DNA of 64,000 nt from the NCBI GenBank assembly GCA_964036295.1, contig OZ038467.1, positions 2,051,501-2,115,500 on the forward strand, in the 5' to 3' direction. This document shows, piece by piece, positions 25,904 to 38,200 of the stretch. A program made the position numbers and the translations under genes. The notes beneath the pieces are model-generated. The model was given only the letters and a program-made list of their open reading frames with translations, did no database searches and was not told the DNA's origin. How positions within the stretch are numbered: the stretch's first letter is position 1; every line of letters begins with the position of its first letter. Source of the stretch: Plumapathes pennacea (taxonomy: Eukaryota; Cnidaria; Anthozoa; Antipatharia; Myriopathidae).

Positions 25904-28900
25904 GGAAAAGACCTGCCGCTCAGAAGAAGCAATATGGAACTGGCATCATCATCATCCCAACATGCCTGCAATAAAAAAGGTAGGTTTAGTCACATTTCCA
26001 ATGCTAGATGAAAAAATAACCTGCAGAATGTGGATGACACTGAGTATGCCAAAGTACAAATTAAAATTACACATGAATAATTTACCTGATGCACACGGTT
26101 CCACAATGCTTCAATCGTTGGTCTTGATGAGAATGATTGTTCATGTGGTGATGTACTAGGTGGAGGTGGTGATGATGGGGGTAGTGGTGATGACGGTTCT
26201 GGTGATGGTGAGGATTGTGGTGGTGATGATGGTGTTGGCGTTGGTGCTGGTGGTGGTGGTGTTGGTGTTGGTGCTGTTGGTGGTGCACATGCTGGCAGAG
26301 GTGATGTTTGGGTTTGTAGTGATGATGAGAGTGTGGACTGCAGATCATCATCTAGATATTGCGAAAAAGAAAGAAAAATGGTGTGTTGAATTATAGCCAT
26401 TGTGATGATGTGCATGCAGCAAAATTAAGTTCGTGTTTATGAGTGTCATGCAGATAAAGAAAGGAAAATGCAAATGAATACAACATTGTATTTTTCTCAT
26501 TCACTCTGTGATGTACATATACACACACATATATACATCAGTAATACAAAGGAACCCGCCTCAGAACCCCATTTTTCAGGGACACACAAACCTCCCATGG
26601 GAAGTTTTTCCTGGTAGGCTTTGATAATGAGGTTGAACTCCCATAACTTCATTTTGGGTTTCCCATTATTGGGGTCACGAAATCGGATGTTCTTTGGCCA
26701 CCAATGAGGCATTGCATCCACATCATTCCACCTGGCACGCTTTGCTCCTATAAGTTAAGTAAATCATTATGTTCCACATTAATTTGTTTCACTGTTGCAG
26801 TCTATATAAGCAGGTCGTGCATTCAGAAATGATATATTTAAATGATTATTTTATGACACAGAGCTGAAACAGAAATGGATAAATTTCAAAAAGAAAATGA
26901 TCTCATCATGCAATACATCTCTTTAAATTAAACATTCCCCTTTCTTAATACAGATCAATAAAACATTGTTCAGCAAACTTCCAATATGCTTAACATATCT
27001 AATATATATTTGAGAGATTGCTGAGTTCATGGACATTGCAAGTACATGGAATTAGGATAATAATGATATGGGAAAGATAAAGTTGTATTTTACCATTTTG
27101 GGTCACAAGAGCAGTTAGCAACTGCCTTTTCCCATAAATGTTCAAAGAGCCCCAATCTGGATCTAATGGCAGGCAATTTTCATTCACATCTTCTATGGCA
27201 AAAGAAAAAACACATGTCTCTGCAATTATTATGAATAACCCAATATAACCCAATCAACTCTTCATATTTTGACACAATATACAAGTAACCTGCTGAACTT
27301 AAATATAAATGGGAAGATTTTCAACCTGACTGAAGTAAGCTAATGCCCCCTGAAAAGTCTCAAATGGTGGAACACTGAGTCACACCACAATCAATCCAAA
27401 TCAGTCTGCTGTCATTATGCGTGGCTCTGATGTTACATCACATCAGTTGTGTTGGCCAAGAATATCTTCTCATGCTATATTTTGAAAATAGGACTCCCCC
27501 CTCTAATAAGGCTTCAATCCTCTCCAATGGGGGTGGGGATGCATGGGGGAAAGTATTAATAATAATAACAGCATTTTATGGTACTGTATACAGAAGTACC
27601 CACTTGCAGTAGACCTTGCAGGTGGGATAGGCTGTGTTGCACAGGCATAAAACTTTTTCATAAACTCCTCATCTTCTGCCAGAGCTTTCATGTGTGGAGG
27701 GCCTGAAATTATTATAAAAAATTAGGATCAACTAATCAGCTATCCTGATGTTCATGTGCAATATACAGAATCACTGTAGCTCATGAAAAGTTAACTGGTT
27801 AAGCTATATCTACAGTTTAAAATTTAATTTTATATAAAAGACATAGTAGCAAACTGATCCTCTGTCATACCTGAGTAACAAATTTTGCCATTTGAATATC
27901 CCAGAAAAAAAACGGGGCACCTAGTTTTGGCATACCACTTGTCCAGCTGCAGTGAAATGGAAGACATGTGACATGAACTTCATTTAGCTGCATGTTTGCT
28001 GATTGAGGAAAGGATGGGGAGGATGTGGGGGTGGGGGGTGGATTAAGGAGGTGATGGATCCTCACCAGCGAATAGTGACGGAATTCGCTCTAGTGCCAAA
28101 ATGATGCCAAATGGATCAGAAAAAACACACATAAACAAGGTCAGTGCCATAAGCTTTATTATTCTATCAAAATCGCAGTTCAGCGATTGAGTGATATTTC
28201 CCACAAAACACCTACATTTCAACTCAATGTCACATCTGCCAATTAATTACATCATTAACAAACCAACGCCTTAAAATATTGCAAAAAAAAAACCCCGACA
28301 CGACACGAAACAAGTGGATCAGTGAACTGAATAATGGATGAAAGAGTGTACCGCCTACTGATAGAAATAAAAAGTGCTTGAATTATGGAGAGTAAAATGT
28401 GGCGTGAAGCCATCAATGGGTTTTGTAAACTGGACAGAAAATTTAGGTTTGTCTCTTGGAAAATGGTGACTATAACTTTTCAGACGATCCGTTTATCCTG
28501 AAAATTTCCGCAAAATCAAACAGGAAAACGTTTTCCGTTAACTTTCAAACAAAGATCTACGGAAATGCCCTCTTGGTAAACTGCTGAACCCATTGAGTAT
28601 CCGTCTAAGTACCGTGCTTCGACGAGTATGAGATTGCCACTATCATACAGGGAAACGCACTAGTCTACGTTGCTTGAAAAGCTTGAACCTTCTCCTGTAT
28701 CTGCAAGTTACCTTTTTATGCATGCTGGCTAGACTCCTACGATCATACTGCTGCCTTAATTTGGGGTCATTTATAAATGCAACCTTCAAGAAAATAACAC
28801 ATCACAAGGTCATACGTAGAGAACAAAGTGCCACAGCTGTTCAAAAAAACCAAGCCTGACTCGCAGAATGGCATGCCTCTTCGTCAGCAACATTTTCATT

Positions 28901-29085
28901 TTCTTGATCGCTCACGTCTGTAGATTCCAGTAGCTCCTCTACGAGAATCTCTTCCATAGCCTTCAAATCGAAAAAACAAACGGAACATGTAAATTGCATG
29001 TCAGAAAAATATAAATAAGTCTATCATTCTGAAAGACTGTGGGGTACATCCAGAAAAGTGAAGACGGGCTTACCTCGTCCGCCAT

Positions 29086-29200
29086 ATTGGATTTGTCTTC
29101 AATCCTATGTAACCAGGCCTTGGTTTTCAAAGTTGGATAAGCTTCACTTTTCACACCACATGATACCTCGAAATTTGCAACATAAACCTAAGCTGCCAAG
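29086..29200. promoter_or_regulatory. 115 bp bidirectional promoter between the NRF1-like/OTU gene and GRK2/3
   Basis: The two start codons are head to head with only 115 bases between them. Each sits in a YY1-type context: the plus strand reads CCAAGATGGCGGACCTC at the GRK start, and the minus strand reads CAATATGGCGGACGAG at the other start. No TATA box is evident. A shared initiator region with 5' UTRs overlapping the opposite gene is the natural reading; transcription start sites cannot be placed from sequence. Confidence 0.7.
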
Positions 29201-32200
29201 ATGGCGGACCTCGAAGCGGTTTTAGCGGATGTTTCGTATCTGATGGCAATGGAGAAATCAAAGTCCACGCCAGCCGCTCGGGCAAGCAAGAAGATAGTGT
29301 TGCCTGATCCCTCGTATGTTCAATCGAATGAGCGCGATGCGTTTCTGTGCACAGCAAAGTCTCTTAACTTCAAAGCCTTCTTCTAATTTATCGTGTTCTC
29401 TGTTCCAGTGTTTACCATGTGATACACAAGTATTTAAGCGAACGGGGCGAAGTGAATTTCGACACAATATTCGACCAAAAGCTCGGTGAGTTTCTGCTTT
29501 TCTTGTTATCGTTCTTCGTGTGGGTAATATACCATTCGGCGTCGACTGCTTGGGCGAAAATGCTAGCGTTACTGCCTTCACGGTTCAGTTGATTTCCATT
29601 GCACACTGAGGAATTGAACTGTTTGTCGTATTCCGTTTCATTGCTTCTGCGTTCCAGGTTATCTGAATTTCAAAGAATTTTGCGAGAAGCAGTGCGACGA
29701 GCGAGTCCCACAACTGGCCTTTTACGAAGACGTAAGTTCCAAAAGCCTCCTTTATTTACAATATGGCTTATTACTGCCTCTAAGCAGGACTTACCTTGGC
29801 AGTGTAATTTGTAGTGGTGTGGGTTGGTTTTTGAGTAGTGTTAAGTCGTTGATCGTTCTTTTACGCTCAACACACCATCGGTATGGTGGATGAACGGACC
29901 AGGCTAGAAGTGGAGTTGAGATACGCAGAGCAGCTTAATTAGACTGACAGCAATTTTTAGTTTAGAGGAAATGAAATTGATTATTAATCAAGAAAAAGGA
30001 GGAAAATTCTTCGAGTTGCAGTGTTTTTGAGATATCATTCACTTTTTGTTCGTTAGCGGAAATTTATGACAGAACTTTTGGCTAGAGAGCGAGCGTCGCA
30101 CGCGAATCAGTCAACTTCCTGTCTGTTTAGCTTTGCCCCTCCGACAAATTATGCAGACGAACACAGATCGATGTAATCGCGGCTGTGGTGGAAATTTGAA
30201 AGTCGCCGTATATACCTGTTGTTGCTCTTTCGCCCTGGAAATAGGCAGTCTTCGCGATCGATGCCAACAAATGTGAACTCCATGTTTGTTTGACATTTAT
30301 AGGACCATATTTAGCTTGAATTTTGCGTTGGATTTTTATCGTGTTGCCCCTGTGGCAGGTGATGCAGTGTATTTACTCCCTTCTTCGCGATGAATACTAA
30401 AAATGCGAAAGCATAATTGAAAATCGATGTTCTATTCTGTCGAATGACACAATGGAACTATAAAACAAAAATATGTATATTATTTTCAGAAATAAAAAGT
30501 CGGCCATAACCTTCCTTAGCAGTAGGCTTGTTTAGTAATATACTGAATTAAAATGTGAACCTTGCATCCTTTATAATCAATAAAACAGGTACTAGAAACT
30601 TAATGCCACCCTCGTGCGCGAACGTATGTTTGACTTTACATATTAACCACAAACCCGAGGTGATTTTCAAGTACATATTCTGGTCTTCAAGGATATAATC
30701 TTAGTTTGTATTATTGCAAAGTTTGTAATTTTAGTTTGCCCAGGGTCAGTCTTTTCTGTTTTTCAAAAGCACAAAACCAAAATAATACTTGCTCTAATTA
30801 CTGCTTGAGATTATTATTTTTTGTTGATGTTTCAGCAAGTTTCCTGAAAATATATATGGATGCCAAGTCAATGTAAATTATTAATGAAGGTCTACATAAA
30901 CCAACTATTCTTTCTCAGGATACCTGAAGCAGTGCAAATTAGTATCTATTGAAACAAAAGCAAGAAAATTAATAAAAAAAATTGTGATATTTTGGTCTGC
31001 ACAAGATGAGTTTTTCTATGCATCAGCTGTTGGCTTGGTGACTTAGGGTTATTAAGCTATTTTTATTTAAATATTTGTTTGAAGGAAACCCTGCTTGGGG
31101 TAGTTTGCTGATTTTCTTTGTATAACATTTCAGCACAGTGCATACAATAATATATTTTAAAATATTATGTAGCTAGGCAGACCTGAGCATATACTGTCTT
31201 ATATATTATGGCACCAATTACCTGGTGTGACATCTGGTCTAGTGTATTCTTTTAATATTGCACATTTAGTATAACTGCATGTGGTAAAGCTTCTACTAAA
31301 AAGTGTGTATAGTTCAAGAGTTATGCTTCTTCAAATCCTAGACTAAATGCAAGACAGTGATGACATTTGAAGCAAGTGCATTCAAATAGTTTTAACTGTT
31401 TGACAGGCCAAGTCACAGATATTTGATACTTGAACCTCACACTTTTGTCTTGCAGATTTAAATATGAATATAATACTAACATTGCTTCTACAAGTGATCT
31501 CTCCAGTTTTCTCTTTTAGCCACAGTGTTTTGTTCAAAGACCATCAAAAAGCCTTTTTTTAGCTCAAAGTATCAGTGTTAAATAACTTTGCCATTCATTT
31601 TTTGGTTCGAAGCTTACAGATGTAAGGAAAGTTTAAGTGTGATCCAGGATTAGTCAGTAATATGCCCAAGTCTGAAAGAGGATTTTACAAAATAACAGAT
31701 AATTTTGTCGCTTTGTGATTGGCTATTTTATTTTCATCAATAAGAGAGCAGATGTAGAATGTATGTGAGCTGAGTGATGACAGTGACATGGATGAAAAGT
31801 GAAATGAACTTCAATTTTTATCTCAATTTTTGCAAAAGTTAGAGTCCTAATTGAAGTAGAGAACCAGAAGTGTTTCTGGCTTTGTTTTGAAACTTTAGTG
31901 TCCCCAATTAGTAGAGCTAGAAGTCTGACACCTTAATAAAGTTATTGATTGACTGTCCAGAAAAGTGAAGCAGAAAAACTCTTATTTTTGACATTTCTTT
32001 CAAATTTCCTTGACGGGGTCTATTTTGCATGCTTCAAATGCCCACATCAAGCTGTCATTTTTCAGCCATCAAAACTTCTTGAATTTTCCCATCAAACACA
32101 ATGGAACTAAACTCAGTCAAACCTTCCACATTATTTTATCCATGTTAGTCCTGGCTAAAAAAGTCATTCTGATCTAGTGTTATGAGAAATTTGATTGGCT

Positions 32201-35200
32201 GTACTATATCACACCACCATATCTGTGATCGATTCAGCAGAAAATACAAATGTGTGAGAACCACCATTTCTCTCAGTTTGTCAGAAGATTTGTTATCATT
32301 AGACTTGACCATTTACATAAATGATGACATTGAATCAATGCCAATGTTTGCAGTAATACAGTGGAACCCCATTATTTCGAACTCGGTTAATTCGAAGTCC
32401 CCATTATTTTGAAGTCAAGCTGAATCCCCTTGGATTAGCTTGACCAGCTTGACCAGCTTGGTCATTTCGAAACCCAGCTATTTCAAACTTTTTTTTCATG
32501 TCCCGTGGGACTTCAAAATAGCAGGGTTTGACTGCATATGAAAAACGAGTGTAAGTGTTTTATCACCCGTTCCAAACACCGGCAAACAGACGAAAGTGCT
32601 TTTATTCTTTTGAGGTGATGAAACATGAAGCACACGTTTTTGATATGGCTTCTCCAAATATGTGTAATTTCTCTTATTTGCATGCACAAACCTTGGTGAC
32701 CAATGAAAAACCTGATTCAAAATTCAAATCACTTAGTGGTTTGGTTCACATATCCAAAGTCACTAGTGATTTGGATCAGGTATCAAGGTTTGCACATGTG
32801 AACAAATACTATTCCCCCATTGGCTGATAACCTCATCCATAATTAATGAGTTTGAGAACTTTTGAAGAACATAAAACTTGCTTATTATTGTACCGTCAGC
32901 TTCTCTCTGTCTTCTGTTGAAGTCAAAGATCAATATTATGAATAAAATGCAAGCATGGTTTTATGGCCGTATGTTACACTATGTTACAATCTTACATGTA
33001 CCAGTATTATTTTATCCACTATGTATTTTGATGATCTCATCACAGATAAAGGAGTATGACAAGCAGCAAACCCATGAAGAGCGACTGACAATGGCCAGGA
33101 AAATCTTTGACAAATACATCATGTGTGAACTTCTGTCCTGCTCACATGTGAGTTTGAGTTTTTCAACAACAACACAACAATAAAATACATTAGTTTTCAC
33201 TATTATAATATTATGCCTGTTTCTTGCTTACAGACCTTTTCTCGAAGTGCCTTGGAACATGTTCAGATACACATTAGGAAAAAGGAACTGCCGTCTGGAC
33301 TGTTTGAGGTATAGTGTCTCGTAATATGATTTTTCTGAAAACATTTAGTACTGTTCATATATCATTCACAACATTAACTAGCATATTTTCACTTTATTTA
33401 ACAGCCATATATGATGGAGATCAGGGACAGTTTAAGGGGAGCAATCTTCCAAAAGTTCCTGAAGAGGTATACACATGTTTTGGCCATATTTTGATCTTCT
33501 GCATGCAATTTAGAAATGTGTGATTCAGTTGTTTTTGTTTTTGTTTTAGTTTTTGCTTTTGTTTTTTGTTTTTTGTTTTTGTTTTTTTTTTCATTTTTGA
33601 TGTTATAACACTGCAGGTCTAATCTACAAGATGTATTTTCATAGATACTGGCACATTTTCAAGAGACATACAATTTGCTTACAACAATATTGCAGTTAAT
33701 ATATATTACTTTGTACTTTTTGTGTGTATTTAGAGTGGATAATATTACTTATCCAGATGGCATAATATTAATATCCAGTTAAATGTCCAATTTCAAATTT
33801 AGATGCTTGACATTAGGTCATCAGGTAAGCTTAATTCTTGAAAGCTTCCACATGAATGTTAAGTTTACACCATAAGGGAGTATCATCTTTGTCTGTACTA
33901 TATTTTTGTCTGCTCATTTGTTTTTGTTTTTGTTCTTTTCTTCAGTGACAGATATGTGCGATTTTGCCAGTGGAAGAATTTGGAGCTCAATATAAATGTA
34001 AGTCTTAGGACCTGAATCTGTTGATTGTAGTATCTCTTATTTTGTGTATGAATAGGCTCTGGTACTCAGGAGCTCATCAACATTGGAGTTTAGCTCTGTT
34101 ATGCATTTTTTGTCATTGTGCTCTAACAGTCAATATTGTTCTTTATTACATAAACTCTGGTGTGATATAGAGATTTCCGCCACTGAGAAATGTCATATCG
34201 GAACACACGTAAAAATACGATATTTTTACGTGTGTTAATATCAGCCAAGCAGTGATCTTGCATGTTTTTGCATTTCTTAGTGGCGGAAATCTCTGTATCA
34301 CACCAGAGTTTATGAAATAAATAGAATAATACACGGACACTTGGAGATATGAAATTTATCTTCTTGTTCGCTTCGCTCACTCGTGAGATATCGAGATGAA
34401 CACTTGAAGATAAATTTCATATCTCCGTGCGCCCATGTATTATTCTCTATGTAATACTTTTCTCAATTTTCTCTTATTCAATCAGCAAATGCTGCATGTA
34501 CACTTTTGTATATTTATACTGTATGTAGTGGGTGTCCTGATAATGCTGTGTAAGTGTCATTATTACACGACTTCACATTTTCGAGTGCAAATACGGGCCA
34601 AAACGAGTGCAAATATGGGAGCGTATTGCACTCGTCAGGAACCAGATTAACTGGTTTATTAGCTTACGTGATCAATTTTCACAAGCAAAGTTTACAAACG
34701 CGTCATTTTTTTGGTCCATTTTGCGCGTGGCGAGAATGTTTGCCCTGCTTCGTTTGTCGTGTAATAAACAATTTATTACACGAAAAGTCGTGCAATACGG
34801 CTGTATTTTTACTTGTCAGTTTTATTTTTTCTCGCCTGAAGCAGGCTCGAAAAAATAAAACCGACTCGTAAAAATACTCCGCCGTATTGCACTCCTTCCC
34901 GTGTAATAACCTCTTTTTATTTTGATGTGCCAATTTTAATATAAGAAACCTTACCTTTCTGTTTTGTTGCAGTTAACAATGAATGACTTTAGTGTACATA
35001 GGATTATAGGCCGGGGTGGTTTTGGTGAAGTGTATGGCTGCCGAAAAGCAGACACTGGAAAAATGTAAGATAACTTACTGTTTAAAGTATCTCGACATTA
35101 TCCCCAATAAACAGAAAATTCATTGTAGCCCGACCAAGAAAGGCTACAATATTTGTGCACAAAATGTATTGTAACTTTCCATAACATGCTTCTGCTTCAT

Positions 35201-38200
35201 TAAGTGTTTACTGGTATATACCTATATATCAGGTATGCAATGAAGTGTCTGGACAAAAAGAGGATCAAACTAAAGCAAGGAGAGACCCTTGCATTGAATG
35301 AACGGATCATGTTGTCAATGGTAAGAAGAAATACAAGGATGTTACTTTAAAAATCATAGCATTATAAAATATATATCAAAGATACATGAGAGGATTAACT
35401 TAGCAGGTCTGAAACAAGTTTTTTTGTAAAGGGTATTAGCATTATTCCCATACAAATTATTAGTTATAATGGATCAGGAAAATAGAGGATATTACACAGC
35501 GGCATGAAGATATGAATTTTATTTTCGAGTGGTAAAATATTGTTTTTACCATGAGAAAATAAAATCCATTTCTTCAAGCCGCCATGTAATTTTCTTTTTA
35601 TTATATTAGACACGAGTGTTTTACGAGAAATTGCACAAACAACCGTGCAAAAGCGGGAAATGATTCCAACGATATCCTCACTAGTGAGGATATGGAAAAT
35701 ACGCCACTCGGGTCCCGGATGTAGTTTCGTATGGATTTTACGCACTGTATATTTTCCAGTAAAACACTCGTGTCTATATAATAAAATGTATGATTTCAGA
35801 CCTTTAGTGCTTTGAAATGACCTTTTTCCTTCCTGCATACATTCATGCAGTTAATTCCCTCTATAACGAACACCATTGGACCATCTCATCTTTTAGAGAG
35901 GTGTTCATCTTGAAAAGAGTTCAGTTTAAAAAAATGACCAAAGAAACAGCAGGGACCGCTCCTATTAGGTGTCTAATAAGAGGGAGTTGACTGTACAACT
36001 TATCTGACATGATTTCTATGGGTAGCTCATGTCCTTGTTGAAGGGATTTTCATGTCATCAGAATAATCATACATTTTGTGATTGTGGTCTCTTGTAAAAC
36101 TAAAGGTGTTTGTTTTGTATCTGAATCTATGCAGGTGAACAACCCATTCATTGTGTGCATGACTTATGCCTTTCAAACACCAGACAAGCTCTGCTTTGTG
36201 TTGGATCTCATGAATGGTAGGTCAATACAGTGTTGTTGTAGCTGACCAAATTACCGTAAATGCTCTGATAAGCCCCTGGAACATTTACAGTAGCTTGTAT
36301 CAGGCCAGTTATCAAGTCATTCTCTTGCAAATTTATATTGATGCCTCTTTGCTATGCCTCCTCTGTGCCCACAGAGATAGTTGTTAAGTTATCAAATTTT
36401 GATAACCTAACAACCATCTCCCTTAACTGTACACATACATTGTACCTGCTGTAAAATTTCTCTTTTTGATTTACAGTACCTACAGGTGTACCAGTCAAGT
36501 TTTATGTACAGTTTCATGTATAATGTACTGTTGTTAGGTCATGCGAGCAAAGGTTTTGGTCATCATTACTAGAAAGCACTGTAATATTGCAACCATGTTC
36601 AGCCTTTCCCAAACTGATTACTGAACAAGGATTTAAAGAACCTCTGGTAAGGATTGCTATGGTTTCATTTCAGGTGGTGACTTACACTACCATTTGTCAC
36701 AACATGGTGTCTTCAATGAAGATGAGGTAAGTAAAGGGGTTTTGCTTCCACTTGCACCAAACTTTGCTTATGATTCTCATGCACAGACTTGCGTGTATTG
36801 ATAATAGTAATTTCTTGATGTCTTGCAGGTGCGGTTTTATGCCTCGGAAATCCTACTAGGTCTTAAACACATGCATGATAGAAAAATTTGCTACAGGGAC
36901 TTAAAGGTGAGACAAAGCATGTGTGAGAAATTTGTCTTTTATACAGTTGCCTTCCTTTTCTTATTTCTGTAGTTCTTCTTTCCAGAAAAACAAAGACATA
37001 AATTACTGAGTTGAACGTTAGGCAGTATTGTTGTAATCTCAATGTTGATCAGCATTTTGAAAATATAATCTTGAGATACCTGCAGCACTAAAGTATGTGG
37101 TGCTCAACCACAAACTTACTAGAAAAATATAGTTTTGTCAACTTTTGTCGTTTGAGGCTGTAATGTTCAATTTGTTCAGCATTCACTTCTTTGCCAACCA
37201 TTTGCCATTCACTTCTTATTGTGTTTTTACCATGTTTTCATTGAGTAGTTCCGATGGGCATGCAACGAACTGTAATATGTATTGACCATGCCCTTTCGCC
37301 TGTTCTTTTAGCCTGCCAACATCTTACTAGATGAGCATGGCCATGTGCGAATATCAGACCTTGGACTTGCTTGTGACTTCTCTAAAAAGAAGCCCCACGC
37401 CAGCGTGTAAGTACAGTTTTGAATGTTATTACCTTTCATAAAACACTTTTATGATAGTTATTTCGTATACATGTTTCTTTTGCTTATGTTTGAACCAGTT
37501 GAGAAGCAATATTGGCAAAATAATCTAATTACGTGTTGTCAATCAGCGGGTAGTTACATTTGTGCTAGTGAAGTATAAATTAAAAATCAATGCTGTTTTG
37601 TAAATGCCATTTTCTATCGCTATATATTACTTGCAGAGGAACGCATGGATACATGGCCCCGGAGGTTTTGAAGAAAGGCGAAGCTTATGACTCGTCTGCC
37701 GATTGGTTTTCGCTTGGCTGCATGCTGTTCAAACTACTGGTTGGGTAAATATTTTTTCTTTAACTTCACAAACAAGGAGGTTTGCCATTCAGTATATGCG
37801 TTAATACGTTTAGGGCGATCACTTTCCGTTCGATTGTGTCGTTTATATTTGCTGGTAACAGAATAAAATATGCCATAAGTCAATGCAAATGAATGGAGGC
37901 GTGGTGGCGGAAGATATACTGGCTGATTTTTGTCGGACAAACCATTTTTTTTTTTTTGTTGATTTTTGTAAACACCATGGCACAGTTAATCAGTTTTGAG
38001 TTTTGTATAATTCGTTGCAGTCACAGCCCATTCAGGCAACACAAGACGAAGGACAAGCACGAGATAGATAGACTGACGCTCACTTACGTAAGTTGGTCGA
38101 GTTGTCAAAGGATACTGTCTTTGTACCAATAACTCTGCTATAACTACCTTGAACTAGAATATGTCAAGTTTAGAAGTCGTACTCACCCAGACCGCTGGTT

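Larger units (their letters stand above)
24548..25918. mobile_element. 1,371 bp non-autonomous DNA transposon with minisatellite-filled inverted ends
   Basis: The element begins CGGCAGGTCTTTTCC and ends with the exact reverse complement GGAAAAGACCTGCCG. It is bounded by a perfect 9 bp direct repeat CTCAGAAGA (24539-24547 and 25919-25927). Just inside each end is an array of 6 bp units, CGGGTA/CGGGTG-type: about 24563-24790 on the left, about 25697-25903 inverted on the right. The AT-rich core has no transposase. A 9 bp duplication is usual for Mutator-like transposons, so a MULE-type origin is an inference only. Removing the element plus one duplication copy restores an open exon. Confidence 0.9.
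21475..29085 (-). pseudogene. NRF1-like DNA-binding + OTU protease-like + PHD-like finger protein, exon 9 broken by a transposon
   Basis: Sixteen minus-strand exons join in phase once the insertion is set aside (682 aa): 29085-29074, 28960-28916, 28089-28066, 27946-27871, 27702-27604, 27192-27094, 26747-26592, 26351-26086, 25965-24419 (interrupted), 24174-23988, 23851-23698, 23473-23255, 22794-22590, 22360-22300, 21954-21826, 21624-21475. Exons 3-7 resemble the NRF1 (nuclear respiratory factor 1) DNA-binding region (LDKWYAKTRCPVFFLGYSNG; DAMPHWWPKNIRFRD). Exon 8 is a Pro/Ser/Thr linker. Exons 10-12 give an OTU-like fold with Cys in RADGNCLF (about residue 340) and His in VANHIAPVL (about 489). 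Exon 13 is a Cys/His finger (CSSSC..C..C, CEHCLIWFHCKC, WFCGC). The 24 bp exon 3 is the least certain. As it stands, the frame stops soon after entering the insertion. It could be an allele-specific knockout of an otherwise intact gene. Confidence 0.75.

Noticed and set aside
24548..25918. Possibility that the transposon is spliced out as an intron of the host gene
   Set aside because: Using GTCTTTTCC as donor and GGAAAAG as acceptor places TGA in frame within a few codons, so the product would still be truncated.
26082..26351. Histidine-rich minus-strand ORF
   Set aside because: It is a shifted frame of exon 8. The phase-consistent frame gives the Pro/Ser/Thr-rich linker that joins its neighbouring exons correctly.
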